This document shows positions 8,225-15,585 of a stretch of DNA of 25,496 nt, one piece after another. Every line of letters begins with the position of its first letter. The stretch's first letter is position 1. The stretch is from the NCBI GenBank assembly GCA_964521425.1, contig CAZFRO010000030.1, positions 1 through 25,496 of the forward strand. The letters are read 5' to 3'. This DNA is from Joyebacterum sp964521425. Lineage in GTDB: Bacteria > Joyebacterota > Joyebacteria > Joyebacterales > Joyebacteraceae. The position numbers and the translations under genes were made by a program. The notes below the pieces were generated by a model, which saw nothing but the letters and a program-made list of their open reading frames with translations, searched no databases and had not been told where the DNA came from.

Positions 8225-8800
8225 CTATCCGTTCAGCGCCTTGTACTTCAGTGGCTCGAAGTTGACGAAGTCCGAGTGGTTGATGATGAACGCCTCCGTC
8301 GTATGACGATGACCGTTCCCCTCACCGGCGTGCACGGCGATCATGTGACAGATGTCGCTCGGAATCCCACGCTGGAAGGCCAGGGCTGTCCCCGAGAATG
8401 GATGCCTCAAGTCCAGGCCCTTCTCACACTTCACGTACTTCTTACCCTTCTTCTCGTACTCGAGGCACTTCCCCACATCATGAAGAAGCCCACCCGCGAT
8501 GAGATGGTCCCGATTGATGGGAAGCATATCACCGTATTCCGCCGTCATGACCGTAGCGATCGCGATGGCCGTCCTGGTCACCGCCTGCGTGTGCTCGATC
8601 AGACTGATGTCCGTCTCAATGAGAAGCGTGAACGGGATCTCCGTAAGGTCCTTCGCCGTCCAGCCGCCCTGCACCGCCGCCTCGGTCCATACGTCGACCG
8701 TCTGCTCGCGAAGGGTGCGATCCTTGATGAGTTCGAGCTCCGGAAAGAGCTTCCTCAGGTCTTCCGACAGTGCCATCCGTGACTCCTGGGTCTCGGCCAT
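8225..8800 (-). CDS. HD-domain (HDIG-type) metal-dependent phosphohydrolase-like protein
   Basis: About 191 aa from the ATG at 8800, which has AGGAG 10 nt upstream. An in-frame ATG at 8836 would add 12 residues but lacks a well-placed ribosome site. The HD superfamily ligands are visible in order: His70 (SLIEHTQ), His107-Asp108 in GGLLHDVGK, His133 (LRHPFSG), His157 in AVHAGEG and Asp177 in NHSDF. By family, it would bind two metals and hydrolyse a phosphoester or nucleotide; the substrate cannot be assigned. No signal peptide or membrane segment is seen, so it is cytosolic. It is the last gene after the dehydratase/dehydrogenase block on the same strand but is separated by about 313 nt, so operon membership is uncertain. 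Confidence 0.85.
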   Translation of the reverse strand: MAETQESRMALSEDLRKLFPELELIKDRTLREQTVDVWTEAAVQGGWTAKDLTEIPFTLLIETDISLIEHTQAVTRTAIAIATVMTAEYGDMLPINRDHLIAGGLLHDVGKCLEYEKKGKKYVKCEKGLDLRHPFSGTALAFQRGIPSDICHMIAVHAGEGNGHRHTTEAFIINHSDFVNFEPLKYKALNG

Positions 8801-9113
8801 CGCCGTCTTGCTCCTGTTCTTGAGTCCAGCCCGCATGCGCGGGTCGTTTCCTGGCTTCCTCCACAGCCCGGAAATCCGGTGGCAGCCTTCTCAATAGAAT
8901 CAGCTAGCCGACCGTTGGGACATCCGGGAAATCAACATCGATCTCACTGACGTTGCTCACATAGTTGGCCATCGTTGACATGGCCATGACAACGTCTCCC
9001 TCTCTCCAGTTGGGACGGAGCGTCCGCGTGACCGAACACCCGACGCGCACCCCATCGGCTACTTCTCACATCCATGCACACGCGGCCGCCACATCAATAG
9101 GGCGACCCCGCGT
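8801..9113 (-). other. Intergenic gap between LeuD-like and HD-domain genes, with a possible ORF remnant
   Basis: 313 nt without a convincing gene. On the minus strand, in the same frame as the LeuD-like gene, codons are open from 9065 to a TAG at 8904..8906. A GTG at 9050 would give 48 aa (segments RPNWREGDVV and SEIDVDFPDV) with moderately high GC at third positions. There is no clear ribosome site and the product is not recognised. It may be a degraded gene end, a small protein or chance. No terminator hairpin with a T-run was found. Confidence 0.2.
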
Positions 9114-9602
9114 CTATCCGCGTTCCGTCTCGAGCTTCGCTCTCGCGTAGTTCAAGAGTCCCCCGGCATCGCGGATGGCCAGGATCTCAGGAGGGAGCGG
9201 CGGGAACTCGAACACCCGCCCCCCGACCGTTATCTTTCCACCTTCAACATCAAGAACTGCTTCGTCACCGTCCTTGAATGCCGCAACCGCCTCGGGGCAC
9301 TCGACAAGCACGAGCCCCTGGTTGATCGCGGCGCGATAGAAGATTCTCGCGAAACTCTCTGCGACCACGGCTGCGATTCCGACAGCCTTGAAACCCAGGA
9401 CAGGCTGCTCTCTCGAGCTCCCACAACCGAAGTTCTTGCCCGCCATCACGATGTCGCCCTGCTTCACTCCCCCGGCGAAATCTGCATCCAGATCCTCGAG
9501 CAGATGAGGCTTCACTTCCTCTGCCGTCGAGCACGTGTAGGTGTACTTCCCGGGGAAGAGCATGTCGGTGTTGATGTCATCGCCGTACTTCCAGACTCTC
9601 AA
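9114..9602 (-). CDS. LeuD-type small (swivel) subunit of an isopropylmalate/homoaconitate/related hydro-lyase
   Basis: 162 aa, the usual length for the small, archaeal-type LeuD/HacB subunit. It has YGDDINTDMLFPGKY at the N-terminus and NFGCGSSREQPVLG near the middle, the signature of the aconitase swivel domain. It should pair with the large subunit encoded 11 nt upstream to isomerise a 2-hydroxy acid to its 3-hydroxy isomer. The loop after PGK, which helps set substrate choice in this family, reads YTYT. That differs from the loops I know for isopropylmalate (YLVY-like) or homoaconitate (YLRT-like) enzymes, so the substrate is open. The start is TTG at 9602, supported by a very strong AGGGAGGTG that overlaps the upstream stop codon. 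Cytosolic. Confidence 0.9.
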   Translation of the reverse strand: MRVWKYGDDINTDMLFPGKYTYTCSTAEEVKPHLLEDLDADFAGGVKQGDIVMAGKNFGCGSSREQPVLGFKAVGIAAVVAESFARIFYRAAINQGLVLVECPEAVAAFKDGDEAVLDVEGGKITVGGRVFEFPPLPPEILAIRDAGGLLNYARAKLETERG

Positions 9603-9606
9603 GGGT

Positions 9607-9615
9607 CACCTCCCT
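9607..9615 (-). promoter_or_regulatory. Strong Shine-Dalgarno supporting a TTG start
   Basis: AGGGAGGTG on the minus strand sits 4 nt before the TTG at 9602 and overlaps the TAG of the LeuC-type gene at 9614..9616. It decides the start of the small subunit and suggests coupled translation of the two subunits. Confidence 0.7.
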
Positions 9616-10876
9616 ACGCAACCTTCCTCGGATCAGTCACTTTACCCGCGACGGCCGATGCCGCCACTGTCTCGGGACTCGCGAGGGCGGTCTCTGCATC
9701 CTTGCAGCCCATGCGGCCCTTGAAATTCCTGTTCGCCGTCGAGAGGCAGAACTCCCCGGGCGCCAACACCCCCTGGTGCGCGCCAAGACAGGGCCCGCAT
9801 CCAGTCGGCAGAAGCACTCCACCTGCCCTGACGAGCTTCTCAATCGTCCCGTCGGCCAGAGTCGCCTCCAGCACGGCCCGCGATGCGGGCAGAAGCAGGA
9901 GCCTCACACCCGGATCGACCTTCTTCCCTTCGAGGAAAGCCGCGGCAGCATGGAAATCGGATACGCGACCGTTCGTGCAGGTCCCGATGAAGGCCTGGTT
10001 GATCGGGCGACCCTCGACCTCCGATATCGGCTTCACGTTGTCTACCTTGTGCGGCATCGCGATGACTGGCTCGATGGCGCCGAGGTCGTAGTCAAGCTCT
10101 CGTATGTACTCGGCGTCCGAATCGGCCCACACCGGTTCATAGTCCGACCGCGCAACACCGATCGATGTCAGATAGTCCTCAGTCACCGAATCGAACGGGA
10201 AGACGGCGATCTTGGCGCCCATCTCGATACCCATGTTGGCGACCGTGAAACGCTGCTCGATATCGAGCGACGCGACGTCACCGTGAAATTCAACGGCCTG
10301 GTAGGTCGCTCCGCCGGCGCCTATATCTCCGATGATCGTGAGGATGAGATCCTTCGCCGATACGGGGGGTTTGAGAGCCCCCTTGAACGTGATTTTGATC
10401 GTAGGCGGAACCTTGAGCCAAGTCTCCCCCACAAGCATCAGGGCAGCGGCCTCCGTTCGATCGACACCGGTCGAGAACGCATTCACAGCGCCGTACGAGC
10501 ATGTGTGCGAGTCACTGCCGACGAGGATCATCCCCGGGACCGCGTGTCCCTTCTCAACGACAACCTGATGGCAGATCCCAACGCCCACATCATAGAAGTT
10601 CTTGATCCCGTACTTGCTGACGAACTCGCGCACCGACTTGTGGCCCGCGGCCGTCTTCTCGTTCGCCGCTGGTGTGACGTGATCGAGCACGATGACCGAG
10701 AGATCATCCCGGACAACGCCGTACTTCTCGAGATCGTCCTTGATCTTGCCTATGATCGCCGCGGTGTTGTCGTGCGTGAGCAGATGCGCGGGGCGTATCG
10801 GCACTATCTGGCCCGGCACCACGCTCGGAAGCCCCGCAGCGCCGGCAAGAACCTTCTGCGCGAATGTCTGTCCCAT
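9614..10876 (-). CDS. LeuC-type large subunit of an isopropylmalate/homoaconitate/related hydro-lyase
   Basis: 420 aa from the ATG at 10876 (GGAG 5 nt upstream), matching the short archaeal-type LeuC/HacA length. An in-frame start at 10927 would add an unlikely 17-residue extension. The [4Fe-4S] ligands are Cys300 (GTCTNGR) and Cys360/Cys363 (GCGPCLG). VGSDSHTCSYGA (about 119-130) and TANRNFKGRMG (about 380-390) are typical active-site segments. It forms a heterodimer with the adjacent small subunit. The family includes 3-isopropylmalate dehydratase, homoaconitase and dimethylmalate dehydratase. The neighbouring dehydrogenase and LysN-like aminotransferase allow leucine-type, 2-aminoadipate-type or isocitrate chemistry. 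No synthase gene is in the window to settle which. Oxygen-sensitive cluster expected. Confidence 0.92.
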   Translation of the reverse strand: MGQTFAQKVLAGAAGLPSVVPGQIVPIRPAHLLTHDNTAAIIGKIKDDLEKYGVVRDDLSVIVLDHVTPAANEKTAAGHKSVREFVSKYGIKNFYDVGVGICHQVVVEKGHAVPGMILVGSDSHTCSYGAVNAFSTGVDRTEAAALMLVGETWLKVPPTIKITFKGALKPPVSAKDLILTIIGDIGAGGATYQAVEFHGDVASLDIEQRFTVANMGIEMGAKIAVFPFDSVTEDYLTSIGVARSDYEPVWADSDAEYIRELDYDLGAIEPVIAMPHKVDNVKPISEVEGRPINQAFIGTCTNGRVSDFHAAAAFLEGKKVDPGVRLLLLPASRAVLEATLADGTIEKLVRAGGVLLPTGCGPCLGAHQGVLAPGEFCLSTANRNFKGRMGCKDAETALASPETVAASAVAGKVTDPRKVA

Positions 10877-10937
10877 GGAAACTCCTCGGATCTGCAGGCG
10901 ACCCGGAGTAGTCCCCGGGCCACCCACATTCCTTCGG

Positions 10938-12119
10938 TTACAGACTGGCGATGATAGCGTCCGTCATCGCGATCGTCGTGGCAGCACCCTTCTTGATTAC
11001 GTCGGCGCCTCCGGTAAGCTTCATCATGTCGTACGTCCGGACCTTGCCCTCAGCGATCACGGTCGCGATCGCGTCCCTGATCTTCGTTGCCTTCTCTGCC
11101 TCACCGATATGGTCGAGCATCATGCAGGCGGAGAGGATCATTGCCATCGGGTTGACGATCGAAGGATCCAGCTCCTGGTACTTCGGTGCGGATCCGTGCG
11201 TCGGCTCGAATACGGCGACCTCGTCACCGATATTGGCGCTGCACGCAAATCCCAGACCACCGACGAGGCCGGCGAAGCCGTCCGATACGATATCACCGAA
11301 CATGTTGCCGGAGACGATCGCGCCGTAGTCCTCGGGGTTCTTGGTGAGCCACATCATCTGAGCGTCGATGTTCGTGTTCCAGAGTTCGATTCCCGGGTAG
11401 TCCTTCTGGACCTTACGGGCCTCGAACATCATCATGCCCGATGTCTCCCTGATGACATTCGGCTTCTCGCAGACAGTCACGGACTTGTAGCCGAACTTCT
11501 TCGCGTACTCGAATGCCGCCTTGCAGATGCTGTGGCAGGCCTTCCTCGTAAAGATGCGTGTCGAGATCGCGAGGTCCTCACCCGGTATGTCCTTGAACTT
11601 CGCCATCTTCACGTGTGTGTTCATGGCGTCGCGCACAACGGGCGGAGGATCGGTCCACTCTACACCAGCGTAGAGACCCTCGGTGTTCTGACGGAATATG
11701 GCCACGTCGACCATCGGCTCGTCAAAACCGTCACCCTTCCGCCTGATGAAGTTCAGCGGATTGCCGGCGAAGGACTTGCACGGCCTGAGGCAGGTGTGAA
11801 GATCGAAGTGCTGACGCATGCCGACGATCGGGCTGTAGTAAACGTAGCCCTTGTCCTGAAGCTCGGGCGACAGCTCTGCGGCCGCCTTGTCCTTCGGCTT
11901 CGACGTGATGGCGCCGAAGAGGCCGAGCTTGTGCTCCTCGAGAAGCGCGAGGGTGCGCTCGGGAAGGGCGTTTCCTTCCTTGATCCAGAACTCCCAGCCG
12001 ATATCCGCGTGCACGTAATCGGCCTCGAAGCCTGCGGCTTCCAGCACTCTCAGCGCCTCTGGCAGTACGGTCGCGCCGATTCCATCTCCCGGCATTGTGA
12101 CGATTGTTCTCTTCCCCAT
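10938..12119 (-). CDS. Isocitrate/isopropylmalate dehydrogenase family enzyme, likely NADP-dependent
   Basis: 393 aa, ATG at 12119 with AGGAGG 6 nt upstream. It belongs to the metal-dependent beta-decarboxylating dehydrogenases: PGDGIG at the N-terminus, CLRPCKSF, FRQNTEGLYAGVEW, a catalytic Lys in CEKPNV, and GNMFGDIVSD with the metal Asp. The cofactor motif HGSAPKY carries Lys-Tyr where E. coli NADP-IDH has Lys344-Tyr345; NAD enzymes usually have Asp-Ile there. By alignment the E. coli Ser113, Arg119, Arg129 and Arg153 equivalents are kept, but Asn115 is Ile. The substrate loop after GAIT is about 14 residues longer than in E. coli IDH. Substrate could be isocitrate, homoisocitrate or a hydrophobic 3-alkylmalate. 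It sits 61 nt upstream of the dehydratase pair in one likely operon. Confidence 0.9.
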   Translation of the reverse strand: MGKRTIVTMPGDGIGATVLPEALRVLEAAGFEADYVHADIGWEFWIKEGNALPERTLALLEEHKLGLFGAITSKPKDKAAAELSPELQDKGYVYYSPIVGMRQHFDLHTCLRPCKSFAGNPLNFIRRKGDGFDEPMVDVAIFRQNTEGLYAGVEWTDPPPVVRDAMNTHVKMAKFKDIPGEDLAISTRIFTRKACHSICKAAFEYAKKFGYKSVTVCEKPNVIRETSGMMMFEARKVQKDYPGIELWNTNIDAQMMWLTKNPEDYGAIVSGNMFGDIVSDGFAGLVGGLGFACSANIGDEVAVFEPTHGSAPKYQELDPSIVNPMAMILSACMMLDHIGEAEKATKIRDAIATVIAEGKVRTYDMMKLTGGADVIKKGAATTIAMTDAIIASL

Positions 12120-12183
12120 CTGTTCCTCCTGAAATTCCCGAGCCCGGTCAGCGCCGCTGACCGCGACCCTACGGTACTGCTGC

Positions 12184-13431
12184 CTAGGTTCTCGTCATCT
12201 CTGTTTTCACCATCTCACCGAATCTTCGCATTCCCTCCGTAATGGCCTCGGGAGAGACCATGCTGAAACTCGCTCTCATGCAGTTCGTGAGTCCACCCTG
12301 CGTTGAGAACGCGCTCCCAGGTACAAGCAGTACCTTGAGCTTCTCACACTGCTCATCGACCATACGTTTCGCGTCACATCCGTCCGGCAGAACAAACCAG
12401 ACGAACATCCCCTCGGTGGGAATGTTGTAGCTGACCTCCGGCGGCAGGTATTTCCCCGCCGCCTCGATCATTGCATCCCTGTTCTTCCTGTAGAACTCGC
12501 AGTTCGTCCTGATGTGCTCCCTGAACCCCTCGTGCCCGCGTGTCGACATGAACTTCTGGAGCAGGGCCTGTATGAACATGCTCGTGTGCAGATTCGACGA
12601 CTGCTTGAAGAGAAGAAACTGGCGCACCAGGTCGGCTGGGCCGGTGGCGTATCCGATTCTCAGACCCGGTGCAAAGATCTTCGAGAAGCTGTCGAGCCGC
12701 ACGACTCTTCCTTCGGTGTCCATGGACTGGATCGTCGGGGAAGGGTGGTCGCCATCAAGACTGACGAGCTGGTAGGGGTCGTCCTCGAGGATCAGGAGAT
12801 CGTGCGTCGAGGCTATTCTAAGCATCTGCTCCTTGCGTTCCTGCGTGAGCGCGACGCCGCCCGGGTTATGCCCGCTCGGAACCGTATAGATGAACTTCGG
12901 GAGTTTCTCGCCTCGGTCCGCCATGCGATCGAGTGTCGCCTCGAGCTCGGACGTAACCATGCCATGCTCGTCCAGGGAAACGGAGACGAAATTCCTCGTG
13001 AACGACTTGAATGCCGAGAGCGCCCCCGGGTATGCAGGCTCGGAGAGCGCGATAGAGTCGTCCTCGTCGGTGAAGAGGTAGGCCATGATGAAGAGGCCTT
13101 CCTGGCATCCGTTCAAGACGACGAGTTCATCTCCCTTTGGTTCAACTCCGTCCTTCAACTTGTGCCAGGCTGTGAGCTCCTCCTTGAGCGCAACGTGAGA
13201 ATCGGAGGGCCCGTACTGCGAGGCAACAGAGAGCTCCTTACCCGCGAGCGTCGCAGTGCTTCCACCCTTGAAGCGAATGTCCACGCTCTCGAAAACAAAT
13301 GTGTCAGGATTCGGATAGCCTCCGCCAAGCGAGATCATGCCGTCGATCTTGAGATACTTAAGAAGCTCGCGAATCGGCGACGACTCCTTGCCTCTGGCCC
13401 GGTTGGCGAGCTTTGTTTCCACATCTACCAT
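12184..13431 (-). CDS. PLP-dependent class I/II aminotransferase, LysN/2-aminoadipate type
   Basis: 415 aa from the ATG at 13431 (AGGAG 7 nt upstream). The open frame extends to a GTG at 13590, but those 53 residues look unlike the family. Fold-type I aminotransferase signatures are present: GHNPGG with the substrate-binding Asn189, EDDPYQ with Tyr220, the Schiff-base Lys251 in DSFSKIFAPGLRIG and a C-terminal MRASF carboxylate-binding Arg. The overall pattern is that of the LysN/Kat-II/aromatic subgroup, which moves amino groups between glutamate/2-oxoglutarate and 2-aminoadipate, branched or aromatic oxo acids. It is the first gene of the block, behind a near-consensus promoter, and would supply or consume the oxo acid made by the dehydrogenase. 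Exact substrate uncertain. Confidence 0.9.
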   Translation of the reverse strand: MVDVETKLANRARGKESSPIRELLKYLKIDGMISLGGGYPNPDTFVFESVDIRFKGGSTATLAGKELSVASQYGPSDSHVALKEELTAWHKLKDGVEPKGDELVVLNGCQEGLFIMAYLFTDEDDSIALSEPAYPGALSAFKSFTRNFVSVSLDEHGMVTSELEATLDRMADRGEKLPKFIYTVPSGHNPGGVALTQERKEQMLRIASTHDLLILEDDPYQLVSLDGDHPSPTIQSMDTEGRVVRLDSFSKIFAPGLRIGYATGPADLVRQFLLFKQSSNLHTSMFIQALLQKFMSTRGHEGFREHIRTNCEFYRKNRDAMIEAAGKYLPPEVSYNIPTEGMFVWFVLPDGCDAKRMVDEQCEKLKVLLVPGSAFSTQGGLTNCMRASFSMVSPEAITEGMRRFGEMVKTEMTRT

Positions 13432-13599
13432 GTTGTCTCTCCTGGCACTGGGTACGACCGGAAATCGCGTGTCCGCGGCCCCCGAGCGCCTCAGTACGGC
13501 CGCCACAACCGAACCTCGTGACGAAACGAACCGCCCCGGAGAAGCCACTTCGAGGCGGGGACAGAACACCCTTGAGGAGCCTGATATCACGAGCGCTAT

Positions 13600-13628
13600 A
13601 TTATACCGAATCCCTGAGAAGGGGTCAA
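13600..13628 (-). promoter_or_regulatory. Near-consensus sigma70-type promoter of the aminotransferase/dehydrogenase operon
   Basis: On the minus strand there is a -35 TTGACC (13623..13628), 17 nt, then a perfect -10 TATAAT (13600..13605). The predicted transcription start is near 13593, giving about 160 nt of leader before the ATG at 13431. This is the best promoter match seen in the window. Confidence 0.7.
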
Positions 13629-13672
13629 TGAGCAGACTGTGTGTGGAATCGGGTGCGCCTGCCCGAGCGCTC

Positions 13673-13681
13673 TGCTAGAAT
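13673..13681 (+). promoter_or_regulatory. Possible extended -10 promoter for the tungsten-enzyme block
   Basis: TGCTAGAAT on the plus strand matches an extended -10 (TGn plus TAGAAT). No good -35 lies 16-18 nt upstream. It is about 110 nt before the first gene of the block. Weak evidence. Confidence 0.3.
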
Positions 13682-13792
13682 ATGCAAGGTGGCTCGGTCG
13701 CAATGCGGCTTGGGCCCCACCTGGACGCACACTCATGATCGCCATGCACCTCGGGGGGAAGCCCCCTTTCACGCTTCTGAAGGAGATCAGTA

Positions 13793-14437
13793 ATGAACTC
13801 GAAGCGCCTCATTATCCTGACCTTGGTGCTTTTCGGCTCGCTGTGGGGGCTCTCAGAGCTGGGCATCGGAGAGCTGGCTCTCTCTCGGTCGATCCCGCGC
13901 GCGCCGATACTGACGGCCATCGGCATCCTCTTCCTCGTGCTTGCGCGGCGCCTCTGGGCGACGCCGGGAAGCTCACTGTCTCTCGCCGCCATCGCCGGGG
14001 CATTCAAGTTCCTGCAGCATCCGGTCTGGGGCTGCAAGATAGCTGCGGTTCTCATGGTCGGCGCCATCTTCGACATCGCATTCAGTTTGTACGAGGCACG
14101 ACAGACACGCCGGGCGGGGGCGATCCCAGTGGGTGGCGTCCTCGCGATCTCTGCCTCCGTCACCTTCGCTTCGTTCATCGCTTTCGGACCGTTCGCGAAG
14201 TACGTTCTTCTGAACCCCTACTGGTCGATCGCCGGTAAGATGAACGACTACATGTTCGTCCAGGGAGCCGTGGCAACCGTCCTCGCAATTCCGGCGGCCT
14301 GGGCGGGGCTGACGATCGCCCGCAAGCTCCTCCTGGCATCGGAGAAATGGACCGATGCACGGTGGGCCGTCTACCGAGTTGCTGCGGTCGGATCCGGCGT
14401 GGCCGGAGTCGCGGCCGCGCTGGCGCTTCGTTACTAG
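13793..14437 (+). CDS. Small polytopic membrane protein of unknown function
   Basis: 214 aa, ATG preceded by GGAG 8 nt upstream. I count six or seven hydrophobic segments, roughly at 5-27, 36-54, 59-75, 80-98, 112-135, 150-176 and 190-211. Charged loops lie between them, and there is no signal peptide cleavage motif or known active-site motif. I do not recognise the family; size and helix content resemble small transporter substrate-binding membrane subunits, but this is only a resemblance. It ends 13 nt before the MobB gene, in an operon devoted to a molybdo/tungstopterin enzyme. A role in metal or cofactor-precursor handling is therefore a reasonable but untested guess. Confidence 0.8.
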   Translation: MNSKRLIILTLVLFGSLWGLSELGIGELALSRSIPRAPILTAIGILFLVLARRLWATPGSSLSLAAIAGAFKFLQHPVWGCKIAAVLMVGAIFDIAFSLYEARQTRRAGAIPVGGVLAISASVTFASFIAFGPFAKYVLLNPYWSIAGKMNDYMFVQGAVATVLAIPAAWAGLTIARKLLLASEKWTDARWAVYRVAAVGSGVAGVAAALALRY

Positions 14438-14450
14438 ATTGAGGTGAGAG

Positions 14451-15104
14451 ATGCCGAGCACATGGATTCAGATAGTCGGAGCGAAGAAGACAGGTAAGAC
14501 GTCACTCATCGAAGGAGTAACCCGCGAACTCGTTGGCCGAGGCCGAAGCGTATGCTACGTCAAGCACACGCACTCGGAGCCTGGATTCGACAACGAGGAT
14601 ACCGATACGGCTCGCATCAGGAACGCTGGAGCGAGCACGTCTGTTCTGGTAGGCACGGGTTCAACGATCGCGTTTCATTCCGGTGCTACGGAGGCCATTG
14701 AGCGCATCTCGTTCCGTGACTCTCTGTCCGACGACATCGTCATCGCCGAGGGATTCAAACAGGCGCCGGGCAAGAAGATCGTCCTCCCTGGCGGGGATCT
14801 TGAGATCGAGAAACTTGATGGAATCGTCGCGCTTGTGGGGGACGCCCCTGACGGATTCAAGGGAACAACGTTCGATCTGGGCGATATCGCAGGGATCTGC
14901 GACCTCATTGAGAAGCTGGCAGCATCTGGTGCCGGAGATATGTGGTCTACACGTCTCTTCATCGACGGCGAAGAGGTCAAGCTGAACGCATTCGTCCAGG
15001 ATGTGATGGCGTCCGCCGTCCTGGGGATGAGCACGGCGCTTAAGGGAATCGAGGGAGGCGGAGAGATAGAGCTTCGCTGCGCGGTTATAGCTGACGAGGA
15101 ATAG
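14451..15104 (+). CDS. mobB: MobB-like P-loop GTPase of molybdopterin cofactor biosynthesis, with extra C-terminal region
   Basis: 217 aa, ATG with GAGGTGAG just upstream. The N-terminal 155 residues match MobB: Walker A GAKKTGKTS at about 10-18, VKHTHSE after strand 2, DTxRxRxAGA, and VIAEGFKQAPGKK with the conserved Glu-Gly-Phe. MobB assists attachment of GMP to the metal-pterin cofactor. A further 60 residues (from about 158; LFIDGEEVKLNAF and VLGMSTALKG) extend beyond the usual MobB core; I recall similar tails on archaeal MobB proteins but cannot name the domain. It lies between the membrane protein and the AOR ferredoxin gene. This is notable because characterised AOR enzymes carry pterin without an attached nucleotide. 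Confidence 0.87.
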   Translation: MPSTWIQIVGAKKTGKTSLIEGVTRELVGRGRSVCYVKHTHSEPGFDNEDTDTARIRNAGASTSVLVGTGSTIAFHSGATEAIERISFRDSLSDDIVIAEGFKQAPGKKIVLPGGDLEIEKLDGIVALVGDAPDGFKGTTFDLGDIAGICDLIEKLAASGAGDMWSTRLFIDGEEVKLNAFVQDVMASAVLGMSTALKGIEGGGEIELRCAVIADEE

Positions 15105-15183
15105 TACGACCGCGGGGATCCGGCCACCACGCACGCGCGCCGGCACCGCGGACAAGAGACACATGGGTTCCACGGAGGATGCA

Positions 15184-15567
15184 ATGAAGATAAAGGTGGC
15201 CAAGAAGCACTGCACCGGCTGCAAACTCTGCATGCAGATATGTGCGATCCACCACTACGAGGAGATCAATCCGAGGAAGGCGGCGATCCAGATCGACGCG
15301 GCGTTTCCCGACCCGGGCGTCTACACACCGAAGCTCTGCGTCCAGTGCGGCAAGTGCATGGAGGCCTGCCCCGAAGACGCCATCTCGCTCATCGGTGACG
15401 CCTATATCATCGACCCGGAGCCGTGCACGAACTGCGGCATCTGTGTGGAGGTCTGCCCGTTCGATGTCATGTTCGTACACGCCGATGCTCCCACACCTAT
15501 CATGTGCGACCTCTGCATGAAGTGCACAGAGGTCTGCAACACCGGAGCACTCACGGCTGCCGAGTAG
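15184..15567 (+). CDS. Ferredoxin-like electron-transfer subunit with four [4Fe-4S] motifs (AorA/DmsB-type)
   Basis: 127 aa from the ATG at 15184, chosen for GGAGG 5 nt upstream; an in-frame ATG at 15163 lacks a ribosome site. Sixteen cysteines form four CxxCxxCxxxC motifs: HCTGCKLCMQIC (about 9-20), LCVQCGKCMEAC, PCTNCGICVEVC and MCDLCMKCTEVC. Up to four [4Fe-4S] clusters are thus expected, as in small subunits of DMSO-reductase or AorAB-type enzymes. There is no twin-arginine or Sec signal, so it is cytosolic. The AOR gene begins 18 nt later, making it the probable physical partner that carries low-potential electrons to or from the tungsten site. Confidence 0.93.
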   Translation: MKIKVAKKHCTGCKLCMQICAIHHYEEINPRKAAIQIDAAFPDPGVYTPKLCVQCGKCMEACPEDAISLIGDAYIIDPEPCTNCGICVEVCPFDVMFVHADAPTPIMCDLCMKCTEVCNTGALTAAE

Positions 15568-15585
15568 CACAGGAGGAGAACAACG

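Larger units (their letters stand above)
13432..13792. other. Divergent intergenic region with a long untranslated leader
   Basis: 361 nt between the minus-strand aminotransferase and the plus-strand membrane protein. It holds a strong minus-strand promoter (13600..13628) and a weaker plus-strand extended -10 (13673..13681). The expected minus-strand leader is about 160 nt, long enough for an attenuator or RNA element, but only short GC stems such as CCCCG/CGGGG are visible. On the plus side a small GGGGG/CCCCC hairpin at 13753..13766 precedes the GGAG ribosome site of the next gene. No convincing gene. Confidence 0.6.

Noticed and set aside
9776..10954. 392-aa plus-strand frame opposite the LeuC-type gene
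   Set aside because: Antisense shadow; LeuC cysteines and motifs are intact on the minus strand.
10692..12242. 516-aa plus-strand open frame opposite the dehydrogenase gene
   Set aside because: It mirrors the minus-strand dehydrogenase codons, has an Arg/His/Leu/Val-rich composition and no domain, while the minus frame has full catalytic motifs and ribosome sites.
12514..13521. 335-aa plus-strand frame opposite the aminotransferase
   Set aside because: Arg/Glu/Leu-rich shadow, no domain; the PLP enzyme on the other strand is complete.
13431..13590. 53-residue N-terminal extension of the aminotransferase from GTG 13590
   Set aside because: Residues are Arg/Ser/Val-rich and unlike the family; ATG 13431 has a proper AGGAG.
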